Position numbers and translations under genes: made by a program
The notes under the pieces: generated by a model
Seen by the model: the letters and a program-made list of their open reading frames with translations, nothing else
Told to the model about the DNA's origin: nothing
The model's database searches: none
Shown: positions 44,102-51,745 of the stretch, piece by piece
How positions within the stretch are numbered: the stretch's first letter is position 1
Layout of the letters: each line of letters starts with the position of its first letter
NCBI GenBank assembly: GCA_964551925.1
Contig: CAZKFA010000006.1
Coordinates: forward strand, 1 to 57,031
Direction of reading: 5' to 3'
Length of the DNA: 57,031 nucleotides
DNA from: CAZKFA01 sp964551925
GTDB lineage: Bacteria > Cyanobacteriota > Vampirovibrionia > LMEP-6097

Positions 44102-45082
44102 TTAAGCAACAGTATTGGTATATGGCATAGGTTGTTCTGCCGTTAATAAATCACCAAAAGTCCTAGAACTGTCTCTATGAGCGAGAATTCTGATAGGTAC
44201 TTTTGAATTTGGAATGTAGGGTCTTAGATTCCATGTTACGTCTTTGACTTCATCATAATTGAAGATCCCACCCAGACCATCTAGTTTCTTAGAACCTTCA
44301 AACATTGTGTGATAGAAGTATTCTCTTTCTCTTTGGTCTAATTTAGGAGTTGTACCGCCAGCATTAGTCGCTTTGTTTTGTAAGCCTGAGTTTTGTATTG
44401 ATTGACTTTCGGTTAATTCAGCAATCTTTTCTAAGTCGCTTTGATAACGCATTAGGACGGCTGTTGGGAATTTGAATCCATTTTTACCATCTTTTTGAGA
44501 AATCAGGTCAACAAGTTTCTCGTGTGAGCCGTTATTGGCTAATACTCCTAGAACCTCTTCGTAGAGAGCTTTTTGTTCTGGACTTAACTGGACTGTGTTA
44601 CCATCCTCGTCTTCATATTTGCCCTCTTCTAGTCTTTGAGCTATTTGTGCGGCAACGTGCTCGATTACATCAGGGTTGTTGATTGCTCCCTGCAAATTTG
44701 TTTGTCTACTACGTTCTACGCTCTCAGCATCTTTGCTATCTGCGCCTCTTTCAAGATATTTTTTGAGTAAGGTTTGGTCTGCTTCTAGTGCGTAGGCAAG
44801 TAATAAACCTTTAGCATTGAAGTTGGCATCTTGATGTAGTTGTGATATTTGATTCTGTTTGGCAACAGCTTCCTGTGATTTCTTGGTGTGAGCTGTTCGT
44901 TGCTCTTCAATCGTCTTCGGATCTTGTAGTGTTAATAATGGATTATCTAATTCAGTAACTGGCTTATCTACAGTTTCTGTAGTTTCTCGTAACTCACCAC
45001 TAAGTCGTCTGATACTTGGTGTTAGATTGTTTAGAGATCTGTCGTGGCTGGCGTTTGGTATTTGTGGACCTATAGTATTCAT
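44102..45082 (-). CDS. Hypothetical protein, possible ankyrin-like helices
   Basis: A 326-residue soluble protein with a disordered N-terminus (Asn, Ser and Thr-rich, to about residue 60). A helical region includes LLLAYALEADQTLLKKYLERGADSKDAE, which resembles an ankyrin helix pair, and VLGVLANNGSHEKLVDLISQ. The C-terminal part is not recognised. AGAGGA 7 bases before the ATG supports the start. It lies 12 bases after the gene at 45095-45628 and is probably cotranscribed with it. Confidence 0.65.
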   Translation of the reverse strand: MNTIGPQIPNASHDRSLNNLTPSIRRLSGELRETTETVDKPVTELDNPLLTLQDPKTIEEQRTAHTKKSQEAVAKQNQISQLHQDANFNAKGLLLAYALEADQTLLKKYLERGADSKDAESVERSRQTNLQGAINNPDVIEHVAAQIAQRLEEGKYEDEDGNTVQLSPEQKALYEEVLGVLANNGSHEKLVDLISQKDGKNGFKFPTAVLMRYQSDLEKIAELTESQSIQNSGLQNKATNAGGTTPKLDQREREYFYHTMFEGSKKLDGLGGIFNYDEVKDVTWNLRPYIPNSKVPIRILAHRDSSRTFGDLLTAEQPMPYTNTVA

Positions 45083-45094
45083 AATTATTTCCTC

Positions 45095-45628
45095 TTATGC
45101 GCTTACGCTTAATTCATCTGGACTTTGTACGATTGAATGCTCAACTTCCGCAAGAGTTTCTCTTTCACTATCTGTTTGATCTTGAGAAGAGCTTGCTATA
45201 TTGACAGTAAGCTTTGCAAGTTGTCTATCAATAGCTTCATTGTTTTTATTTTCAGCTTTGAGTTTTGCTATTCTTTTCATTGCTATCTCAATTATCTTTT
45301 CTTGTCTCTTTGCGTCTTTTTTGATTTCGTCTTGCACACGTTGTTGGTAAGCACGTTTGAGCATTGGATCCTTGATCAACTCTGCTCCCATTAACATATT
45401 GACGATCTTAGCTTCTCGGATATTATTAGCGTATTTAACGAATTCACCAATTTTTAAAGCATCAACTTCTGTGATAGCCTGTTCTAGAGCTAGACCTGCG
45501 CTATTCTGGAACTCATCTCCTTTAAGGAATAAGACATCAATGGCCTGATAGGCGGCACCTACAACCAATGTGGCCGTAGTTTGTGCACGGTTAAGCGCCT
45601 TATAGAATTGAGCTGTCGGTGATGACAT
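45095..45628 (-). CDS. Hypothetical coiled-coil protein
   Basis: A 177-residue protein. Its middle (about residues 75-145) is very rich in Lys, Glu, Ala and Ile with heptad-like spacing (QRVQDEIKKDAKRQEKI), suggesting a coiled coil. The N-terminal 40 residues are uncharged and Ala-rich. There is no signal peptide. Its Shine-Dalgarno sequence sits in the loop of a perfect hairpin just upstream. It forms a two-gene unit with the next gene downstream. Confidence 0.62.
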   Translation of the reverse strand: MSSPTAQFYKALNRAQTTATLVVGAAYQAIDVLFLKGDEFQNSAGLALEQAITEVDALKIGEFVKYANNIREAKIVNMLMGAELIKDPMLKRAYQQRVQDEIKKDAKRQEKIIEIAMKRIAKLKAENKNNEAIDRQLAKLTVNIASSSQDQTDSERETLAEVEHSIVQSPDELSVSA

Positions 45629-45630
45629 TG

Positions 45631-45653
45631 TTTAAGTCTTCCTCTGACTTAAA
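45631..45653 (-). promoter_or_regulatory. Hairpin presenting a Shine-Dalgarno loop
   Basis: TTTAAGTC and GACTTAAA make a perfect 8-bp stem. The 7-base loop reads AGAGGAA in the mRNA of the gene starting at 45628. The ATG is 2 bases after the stem. It may control or enhance ribosome binding. Confidence 0.5.
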
Positions 45654-45701
45654 GACAATATAATCGATGAAGTTTAAGAAGCGGTTAAGAAACCTTACAA
45701 A

Positions 45702-46475
45702 TCATAGAGAAACATCAGTATTTTGGGTTAAGACTATCTGTAACTCGTCACCTCTACTGACTAAGGCGGAGTCTCCATGTGAGAATAAGGCTACAACACT
45801 GCCACCAAGCAGAGTCCCTACTACTGGCAGCCCTAAAGTTGCTACCGAGACTACCTTACCGGTATTGGTGCTAAGTAAGTTTTGCGTCGGATTCAGAGCT
45901 TTATCTCCGAAGCCTGTTTGTGGGTCTAGTAAGCCTTCTTGGTTAACTGCACCCTCAACGAAGACTAGGTCTGCGTCAAGTGGCACGTAATCACCTTGAG
46001 GTGTGATTAATGAGTCAAGTTTGATACCTAATTTACCAGAACGGCTTAGGAGTTTTGGTTTTTTGACTGCTGAAACTTTACCTCTGACCCAACTATGTTT
46101 AGGGACAATTAATTTACGAAAATCACCAGATAGGTAGAAGTCTTCTAATACTCTTGCTTTAAATTCATCACCAACTGCTGATTTGTCAGCTGAAGTGGTA
46201 GTCTCAACTTCAATCCTCAAGCGAGTTTCAACTGGTATTTGTGCAGTAGAGTTTTTGAGTTTGAATGGCGAAGCCGCAAAATCCACTACCTCAGAAGGGT
46301 TGATTGGTTGATTTGTTTCTTTATCAGAGTCTGATTGTAGAAGATTTGGTTGGCGAGCATTAGTGACTTGATTGATGTCACAATTAAGTGGCTCTACTGA
46401 TTTGACTGGCAACGGAGCGCCTTGTTTCAATAGAAGTAATACTGAAAGGATTTTGATAACACGTAGTTTAGACAT
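45702..46475 (-). CDS. Exported beta-rich hypothetical protein
   Basis: A 257-residue protein with an N-terminal signal-like segment (KILSVLLLLKQGAPLPV). A beta-rich central domain contains VPKHSWVRGKVSAVKKPKLLSRSGKLGIKLDSLITPQGDYVPLDADL. A glycine-rich hydrophobic segment follows near residue 215 (VSVATLGLPVVGTLLGGSVVALF). The VRGKV and LDSLITPQG patterns recall conserved exported proteins of cyanobacterial relatives with a strand-rich, TrbI/VirB10-like appearance, but I cannot name a family. TGA-TACAAT (46484-46492) ends 8 bases before the ATG. Confidence 0.65.
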   Translation of the reverse strand: MSKLRVIKILSVLLLLKQGAPLPVKSVEPLNCDINQVTNARQPNLLQSDSDKETNQPINPSEVVDFAASPFKLKNSTAQIPVETRLRIEVETTTSADKSAVGDEFKARVLEDFYLSGDFRKLIVPKHSWVRGKVSAVKKPKLLSRSGKLGIKLDSLITPQGDYVPLDADLVFVEGAVNQEGLLDPQTGFGDKALNPTQNLLSTNTGKVVSVATLGLPVVGTLLGGSVVALFSHGDSALVSRGDELQIVLTQNTDVSL

Positions 46476-46541
46476 AGGTACCTATTGTATCAAGTCGTAT
46501 TTTCACAAAAAAAGTTTCCCCATGCTAATATTTATCCTGTT

Positions 46542-46631
46542 ATGGCAATCATTTTTACGTTGGTGTTTATTGCGGGCTCGGTGCTTTATCTAGTTCTGAA
46601 GGCTGTTAAGGACGAAGATCACGAAGAATAG
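46542..46631 (+). CDS. Short membrane protein, 29 aa
   Basis: ATG 46542 opens a 29-codon frame: one hydrophobic helix (AIIFTLVFIAGSVLYLVL) followed by a charged tail (KAVKDEDHEE) and TAG. This is the form of a single-span small membrane protein, N-out or N-in undetermined. An extended -10 (TGC-TAATAT, 46523-46531) lies 10 bases upstream, matching the short-leader genes of this genome. It is divergent from the exported protein gene. It is short enough to be missed by automatic annotation. Confidence 0.6.
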   Translation: MAIIFTLVFIAGSVLYLVLKAVKDEDHEE

Positions 46632-46664
46632 GTGAGAACCCTTATCAAAAACTTAGCAACAGTC

Positions 46665-46682
46665 GCTATATAGATATATAGC
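46665..46682. promoter_or_regulatory. Palindrome GCTATATA-GA-TATATAGC
   Basis: An 8-bp perfect inverted repeat with a 2-base centre lies in the non-coding space between the 29-aa gene and the gene at 46841. With no T-run it is more like an operator than a terminator, but being purely AT-rich it could be chance. Confidence 0.35.
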
Positions 46683-46840
46683 TCTGGTTTGTATACAAAA
46701 TTAGAAAATTGGGTATAAATTAGATAGAGGCTGATTGCCTGCTCTGAGCTAAAACTACAAAAGGTTAGATTAAAAATGTTTAATGTTTTTAATGTCAAAT
46801 CTTTCTAATACTGCCTTTGTAGATCATGGAGATAAAAAAT

Positions 46841-47035
46841 ATGTCAGACGTAAACAGTAACATAACGCGCGGTACTAGTGCAGCTGGTAGAGTAGAGTCG
46901 GTAATTGGCTCAGCGATCGGTGGACAAAAAGGTATCAGTGAAGTAACAGCAGTTGCAGACAAGGCTCATGTTGATGCATCAACAGAAACTTTACATGCAG
47001 CAAGAGCGATTACTGAAGCTAGTCAATTTGCTTAA
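46841..47035 (+). CDS. Small Ala/Ser-rich hypothetical protein, 64 aa
   Basis: I place the start at ATG 46841 because GGAG lies 9 bases upstream. An in-frame ATG at 46826 overlaps that Shine-Dalgarno sequence, the same arrangement as in the RRM gene. The 64-residue product is small-residue-rich (Ala, Ser, Gly, Thr), helical in its second half, with no cysteine or tryptophan. No family is recognised. It has a long leader, and the next gene begins 21 bases after its stop. Confidence 0.6.
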   Translation: MSDVNSNITRGTSAAGRVESVIGSAIGGQKGISEVTAVADKAHVDASTETLHAARAITEASQFA

Positions 47036-47056
47036 TAGTATAATAAGGACTCGAGG

Positions 47057-47328
47057 ATGCCATTTAGCGATAAACAAAAGAAAAAAATGCTCGCTTTAAC
47101 GCGAGAAATGAAGCGCCAAAAGGGCATCACGATCAAGAATCATGAGATGCAACATAGCATCAAGGTTTACAAAAAGGCGCAAGAAGATATTCTGAGTGTT
47201 AAAGAAAAATATGCTGGCAATAAAGCCGTTGAAAGTCACGCTGTAAACGAGCATAAAAAATTGCAACAAATTATAGACGAGCTCAATGAATATATGAGCA
47301 TCTTACATCCCGAGGGATTGATTGATTT
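47057..47328 (+). CDS. Hypothetical helical protein, truncated by gap
   Basis: An AAGGA about 10 bases before the ATG precedes a Lys/Glu-rich, fully helical product of at least 90 residues. The reading frame runs into the 100-N gap at 47329. The sequence after the gap belongs to tig on the other strand, so the true C-terminus is missing. No family is recognised. It follows the small gene at 46841 on the same strand. Confidence 0.6.
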
Positions 47329-47428
47329 NNNNNNNNNNNNNNNNNNNNNNNNNNNNNNNNNNNNNNNNNNNNNNNNNNNNNNNNNNNNNNNNNNNNNNNN
47401 NNNNNNNNNNNNNNNNNNNNNNNNNNNN
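47329..47428. other. 100-N assembly gap between orphan gene and tig
   Basis: Exactly 100 N without duplicated flanks. It hides the 3' ends of both converging genes. Confidence 0.95.
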
Positions 47429-48681
47429 AGATCCATTGCTTTATTAGTAAGGATATCTAAATTTAATTGATTGACTAAGGCTGACATATCGATCTTTGAA
47501 GTATCGAAATCAGGAGGAATATTGAGCTTGGCAAAAGCTTCTTGTAAGTCTTCTTGAGTAGCTTCGAGCTTTTCTTGTTTGATAATGGTTGTCATTATTA
47601 CACTGCGCTCAAGTTTTTCACGAGCCTGTGCTAATTCTGATTCCATATTAATTGTATCTTTGAACTCAGCAAATTTTTTATCATCCCAGCCGTTGCGTTG
47701 CTTTAGAGTTTGTAAATCATGATTGAGTTCTCTTTCAACCATGGCAGTAGAGACTTGCATTTTTGCTTTAGCGCGCAACTCAGTCAAAATCGCTTGTACA
47801 GCAGCATTGCGTTTGATGTTCTCGTTGTATTTAGCGATCTCATCTTGGATTTTCTTTTCTAAAGCAGCTACATTATCGTGTCCAAGTTTCTTAGCAAATT
47901 CATCATTAACTTCTGGTAAATTAGCTTTAGAAACTTTTTGGATCTTGATAGCAAACTTAGCAGCTTTGCCATTGAGATCAGGATCATGATAGTCAGCTGG
48001 GAATTCAACTTCTATTTCTTTAGATTCACCAGCTTTCATGCCAACTAATTGCTCTAAGAAATTATTTATGAATCTACCAGTCTCTACTACTGTTTGGAAG
48101 CCTTCAGCCTTCATGCCTGGTTTTGGAGTCCAAGTGCCGTCTTCTGCTTTGTATGAACCGTCGAAATCAAAAACAATCTCGTCACCCATGCTAATAGCTT
48201 CGCTAGATTCCTCATACTGACTATTATTGTTGCGTACTCGCTCTAGAGTCTCAGCAAATTGTTTTTTCTCGTCAACCTTTGGAATCTCTACTGTTAGTTT
48301 AAGTTTTTTGTAGTCTGGCAGTGTTACTTCAGGGAATAATTCTACTTGTGCTTGTACTATGATCTTAGAATCTGGACTGTCGAATTCCACTTTCTCTACG
48401 GTGCTAATGTTGACTACTGATAGGTCTTGTTTTTTGAAAGCATCATCAAGTAATTTCGATAAGAAGCTATTGTCCAAAGTTTGTGCACGTACCGCCGCAG
48501 CACCATAATGCTCTTCGACGACTTTCGTCGGAGCTTTGCCTTTGCGGAAGCCTTTGATATTAAGATTCTCTCCCAAGCGGCGTAAAGTTTTAGAATAAGC
48601 TTCTTTAGCATGTCCCGGCTCTGTCTCTAGAGTTAAGGTAACAATGTTATTTTCGTCTCTTTCTGTGATAGTTATTTGCAT
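47429..48681 (-). CDS. tig: Trigger factor, C-terminus lost in gap
   Basis: Ribosome-associated chaperone and peptidyl-prolyl isomerase. The N-terminal ribosome-binding signature is GFRKGKAP near residue 46. The FKBP-like domain follows (GDEIVFDFDGSY, EFPADYHDPDLNGKAAKFAIKI), then the helical chaperone arms. 417 residues are visible, so probably only a short C-terminal piece is missing in the gap. I chose ATG 48681 (MQITITERDENN) over upstream ATGs at 48705 and 48687, because TATAAT at 48689-48694 ends exactly 7 bases before it and the domain starts there. Confidence 0.94.
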
Positions 48682-48688
48682 AAACATT

Positions 48689-48694
48689 ATTATA
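48689..48694 (-). promoter_or_regulatory. -10 box of tig, leaderless type
   Basis: TATAAT on the minus strand ends exactly 7 bases before ATG 48681. The upstream ATGs at 48687 and 48705 would lie in or before the box and are unlikely starts. Confidence 0.65.
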
Positions 48695-48734
48695 CATAAT
48701 GCCATCTTGAAAATCCGCTAGAATATATGAAGGA

Positions 48735-49124
48735 ATGAAATATAATAGAATAATTATAGTTTTATGTTTAGTGCTTGCTGGTTGTAATTTACACGCCCAG
48801 GAGGCTACTAAGCAATTACCATCGGTGTTTTTCTATTATGCTGATTGGTGCCCTTATTGTAAGGCGATGATCCCAGCGATTAAAGCCGCTCAGGATAAAT
48901 ATCAAAATAAAGTCCAGTTTCGCTGGGTTGATCTTAATACTGAAGAAGGTCAAGCGATTGCTGCAAAGTATAGAACTAGAGATGGTGGGATACCATATTT
49001 TCAGTTTTATGATGCTACAGAAGCCTTAGTTGGTGATGCACTCGGCGCAATATCACCAGAGACTTTAGATTCTGCCGTTGCTCAGGTCCTTGCGCAACAA
49101 GCAGTAGAGAATGCTAAACAGTAA
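48735..49124 (+). CDS. Thioredoxin-like lipoprotein
   Basis: A 129-residue protein with a lipoprotein signal (LVLAGC, acylated C17) and a thioredoxin fold: FFYYADWCPYCKAM (redox C39/C42) and cis-proline in GGIPYFQFYD. CPYC rather than CGPC is closer to DsbA-type or glutaredoxin centres, fitting a periplasmic disulfide role. AAGGA precedes the ATG. The last 60 bases overlap the 3' end of the convergent VKOR gene, an unusually long antisense overlap for two recognisable redox partners. Confidence 0.88.
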   Translation: MKYNRIIIVLCLVLAGCNLHAQEATKQLPSVFFYYADWCPYCKAMIPAIKAAQDKYQNKVQFRWVDLNTEEGQAIAAKYRTRDGGIPYFQFYDATEALVGDALGAISPETLDSAVAQVLAQQAVENAKQ

Positions 49125-49514
49125 TAAAGTTAAATGCGATAACAAGCAAAATTGACAGCTCAAATGCAATATATAGTATAGTAGATAAACTAAGCCAAAC
49201 GCGCTTAGGCAGCCAATTAGCAGATAGATCTCGAAAAATAATTTGAGTCTTGGTTGTTTAGTGAGAATCATAAATAAGACAAATAATGTAGTGAAATAAA
49301 TTAGTCCATAGCAAGGAGTAGGGACTCCAAAGAACATGGCATAGGGAGACATCATTACTGCGTCACAATCATCTTTACAGTCAAAGCTTTGTAGTAAATT
49401 AAAACTATGATAGAAATTAAAATACTTATAACTAAGGTAAGCACTATTGATAATCAGAGTTATTAATAAGCTATAAGCGGCTATGAGTCTGGATTGGTAG
49501 CGAGAGTTGTTCAT
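49065..49514 (-). CDS. VKOR family disulfide-bond oxidase
   Basis: An integral membrane protein (149 aa) with about four helices. It carries the loop cysteines C46 and C50 (FDCKDDCDAV), the MSPYAMFFGVPTPCYGLIYF region and the active CxxC C120/C123 (CQFCLLSH), all expected of bacterial VKOR homologues. These reoxidise periplasmic thioredoxin-like oxidants using quinone and replace DsbB in cyanobacteria, actinobacteria and others. Here no fused thioredoxin domain is present; the partner is probably encoded by the overlapping gene at 48735 or the one at 49678. Confidence 0.9.
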   Translation of the reverse strand: MNNSRYQSRLIAAYSLLITLIINSAYLSYKYFNFYHSFNLLQSFDCKDDCDAVMMSPYAMFFGVPTPCYGLIYFTTLFVLFMILTKQPRLKLFFEIYLLIGCLSAFGLVYLLYYILHLSCQFCLLSHLTLLLFSILYCLLRKDLSNGRI

Positions 49515-49523
49515 AGGCTAGTC

Positions 49524-49650
49524 TTAGACCGGTTGCAAAAGTTCGAGAACAAGGCTTGCGAGTTCCGAAGAACTTGAGTTGACTATTCCGTCAATGATAG
49601 TTCTGAGGGACGAGTATAACGCAGTTATCGGGCTTTTGCAACCAGTCTAA
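49524..49650. mobile_element. MITE-like element, family A, copy 1
   Basis: Terminal inverted repeats of 27 bases match at 23 positions: TTAGACCGGTTGCAAAAGTT at 49524 and the reverse complement of the right end, TTAGACTGGTTGCAAAAGCC, ending 49650. The 70-odd internal bases match the reverse complement of the element at 54931 almost throughout. No coding capacity. It lies between VKOR and the lipoprotein gene. Confidence 0.8.
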
Positions 49651-49661
49651 TTTTGTTTTTT

Positions 49662-49670
49662 TGTTACAAT
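49662..49670 (+). promoter_or_regulatory. Extended -10, leaderless start at 49678
   Basis: TGT-TACAAT ends exactly 7 bases before ATG 49678, just outside the MITE-like element. Confidence 0.55.
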
Positions 49671-49677
49671 ATATGGT

Positions 49678-50289
49678 ATGAGACACATATTTTTAACTTT
49701 GGTTCTTGGTTTGGGTTTCTTTGCTCTATCCTGTAACGGTCTGACTACTCATAAAGCAGCTGTCAATAATCCAATTGCAATGGATACTGAGATCATCGAG
49801 CTTAAAGAAGGTGTTAATTTGCAAGCAGAGTTTAAGAATTTTGTTTTTAAGGACAAGAAGAATAAAAATCTTAATCTTTTTGATGAGGTTAAGGATAAAT
49901 CTACGGTTATTGCTTTAGTTAAGCCTGGTTGTGTCTTTTGTGAGGCATGGCTGGCGGTTTCTAATACTACTAGACCACAAATTGCTCCTAAGTTGGTGGT
50001 GGTCATTGATGCTGAGCATGCTAGTCCTGAGGCTTTTGCAGAGATGGTGAGTAAATTCTCTCGCTTGAATGCCACTTGGCTTTATGATAGTAATAATTCT
50101 TTTCACTCTCGTTTAGCGGTAGATTCATTCCCACGTTTTTTACATATTGATAAAGAACAGAAATTGATCAAGCAGCAAGCTGGATTAGTGGTACCAGAAA
50201 ACAAGGCTGAGTTAGAGAAGCAAGAGTTTTCTTTTGTTTTACAGAAATTAGCTATTAATACAAATAGCTGGTTGAAAACCTTACAGTAA
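49678..50289 (+). CDS. Thioredoxin-fold lipoprotein with CxxC
   Basis: A 203-residue protein with a lipoprotein signal (FFALSC, C19). The downstream domain has a strand followed by KPGCVFCEAW (C85/C88) and a later FPRFLHID strand with the cis-proline expected in the AhpC/TlpA/thioredoxin fold. It could reduce or oxidise periplasmic thiols. It lies with the thioredoxin-like lipoprotein and VKOR, making a redox neighbourhood. plsC starts 1 base after its stop, so the two are cotranscribed. Confidence 0.78.
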   Translation: MRHIFLTLVLGLGFFALSCNGLTTHKAAVNNPIAMDTEIIELKEGVNLQAEFKNFVFKDKKNKNLNLFDEVKDKSTVIALVKPGCVFCEAWLAVSNTTRPQIAPKLVVVIDAEHASPEAFAEMVSKFSRLNATWLYDSNNSFHSRLAVDSFPRFLHIDKEQKLIKQQAGLVVPENKAELEKQEFSFVLQKLAINTNSWLKTLQ

Positions 50290-50290
50290 G

Positions 50291-50941
50291 ATGAACTTAT
50301 CAAAATCTATTAAGAAGCTTTATTATTTTTCAGGATTGAGTGTAGTTGTTCAATGGATTGTTGATACACTATTCATTAGTTTTTTTTATCGAGTTATTTA
50401 TAATACTTCTGTAGAGTTCACTGAAGCTAGACCAGACCCTTGTCAACCATATATCATTATTGCTAATCACCGTTCTTATAAGGACCCTCCTTTGGTCGGG
50501 CATGCTATGAAGCGTTCGGTTTCTTTTATTGCCAAGAAAGAACTGTTTACCAATCCGTTTCTTCATGCCTTTATGTCATTGACAAGCACTATATCAGTTG
50601 ATAGAGCGAATGCCGACATCTCTACTTTTCGTATGGCTCAACAGGCTTTGAAATCTAAATCTTTTGGTAGAGCATGGTGTGTTGGTATCTTTATTGAAGG
50701 TACTAGATCTAAGTCAGAGACTGAGTTAGGCAAGCCTAATAAAGGACCTCTGTTGCTTGCTAAATTAGCAAGGGTCCCAATAATCCCAATGGGGATTAGT
50801 TATCGAGGTGAAAAAAATATCATTGTTAAATTTGGTGCACCCTATGAGATTGATTACAATGGTGATCTAGAGGATCAATCATGGCAATGTCTAGAGAAAA
50901 TATCTAAGCTTTGTGATTATTCACTACCAGAGAGACGATAA
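50291..50941 (+). CDS. plsC: 1-acyl-sn-glycerol-3-phosphate acyltransferase family
   Basis: A membrane acyltransferase (216 aa) making phosphatidic acid or a related acylated product. The catalytic NHRSYKD (H60/D65), KKELF, FIEGTRSK and VPIIPMGISY blocks are the four PlsC motifs in order. There is one hydrophobic N-terminal segment. The ATG follows the previous stop after one base with no Shine-Dalgarno sequence, so translation probably depends on coupling. Confidence 0.92.
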   Translation: MNLSKSIKKLYYFSGLSVVVQWIVDTLFISFFYRVIYNTSVEFTEARPDPCQPYIIIANHRSYKDPPLVGHAMKRSVSFIAKKELFTNPFLHAFMSLTSTISVDRANADISTFRMAQQALKSKSFGRAWCVGIFIEGTRSKSETELGKPNKGPLLLAKLARVPIIPMGISYRGEKNIIVKFGAPYEIDYNGDLEDQSWQCLEKISKLCDYSLPERR

Positions 50942-50951
50942 GAGTATCAAA

Positions 50952-50974
50952 ATTTGAGTTTCAGAAGAAGTCTA
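50952..50974. repeat. Solo family-B repeat end
   Basis: ATTTGAGTTTCAGAAGAAGTCTA is a third copy (one change) of the right end at 28052-28081 and 35122-35152, all in plus orientation. It occupies the short space between the plsC and SOD stop codons. Confidence 0.65.
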
Positions 50975-50976
50975 TC

Positions 50977-51720
50977 TTAAGAATAGATCAGGCGTAAGGC
51001 GTCGAGTCTGCGTGAAACCAAATCCCAATCAATGATTCGTGTCAAAGTTTCGAGGTATTTATCCTTGCCTTCTTTGCCGAAGTCTATGAGATAAGCATGC
51101 TCGTAAACATCTAAAGCTAGAATTGGAATAACAAAATTTGGGAAGTTAGCGCTGTGATCTTCTGTGCCGTAATTAAATAATTTACCATTGAGTAAATTGA
51201 GACAAGTTAAAGACCAGCCGCTAACTTGAGTTGCGATTGCTGATAGATTTGCAAAGTAGGTTTCAAAGTTACCGTAAGTATCATTAATCATTTGATCTAA
51301 GATCTGAGAGCGTTTGCCGCCATTGACATTCATATTAGAGAAATAAATATCATGTAATGCCATGCCATTAAGTGAGAAAGCAAGGTTCTTTAGTGAGAAT
51401 TCATTGATGTTATTAGCTCTCATCTCGTCTTCTGCTTGATTGACTTTAGCTATATAACCCTCATAGAGGGCTAGATGTGCGGTTATCATCTCAGAACTTA
51501 AGCCAAGATTAGCTAGTTCTGTTAGGCTGCTAAAATCCTTTTTGATATATTTGCCATCCTCATAAATTGGATATAAAGCTGGATCATTACCATGCACCAG
51601 ATCAAATGATTTGGTGGTAGCAGAGTCATTTTTCTTGTTGCAGGCAATCAAAGTACTTAACCCTAAAGCTGCAGCACTAACTCCTAGCCCAGTCAAAAAT
51701 TCGCGACGATTTATATTCAT
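50977..51720 (-). CDS. Tat-exported Fe/Mn superoxide dismutase
   Basis: A 247-residue protein with a Tat signal (NRREFLTGLGVSAAALG) followed by LIAC, which could be a Tat lipobox. The mature part is a Fe/Mn SOD with ligands H82, H123, D204 and H208 (AHLALYEGY, GMALHDIYFS, LDVYEHAYLIDFG); ligand spacing of 41, 81 and 4 is close to the 47, 83 and 4 of bacterial SodB. The usual tryptophan of DxWEHAY is tyrosine. Export suggests protection against extracellular or periplasmic superoxide. TGT-TATCAT ends 7 bases before the ATG. Confidence 0.88.
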   Translation of the reverse strand: MNINRREFLTGLGVSAAALGLSTLIACNKKNDSATTKSFDLVHGNDPALYPIYEDGKYIKKDFSSLTELANLGLSSEMITAHLALYEGYIAKVNQAEDEMRANNINEFSLKNLAFSLNGMALHDIYFSNMNVNGGKRSQILDQMINDTYGNFETYFANLSAIATQVSGWSLTCLNLLNGKLFNYGTEDHSANFPNFVIPILALDVYEHAYLIDFGKEGKDKYLETLTRIIDWDLVSRRLDALRLIYS

Positions 51721-51727
51721 ATCGTCA

Positions 51728-51736
51728 ATGATAACA
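51728..51736 (-). promoter_or_regulatory. Extended -10 of exported SOD
   Basis: TGT-TATCAT on the minus strand ends exactly 7 bases before ATG 51720, with no Shine-Dalgarno sequence. Confidence 0.5.
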
Positions 51737-51745
51737 TTAAATAAT

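Noticed and set aside
47236..47328. Extension of the tig frame across the gap
   Set aside because: The part left of the gap is antisense to the helical orphan at 47057 and shows no trigger-factor similarity; the frame continues only because the N run was read through.
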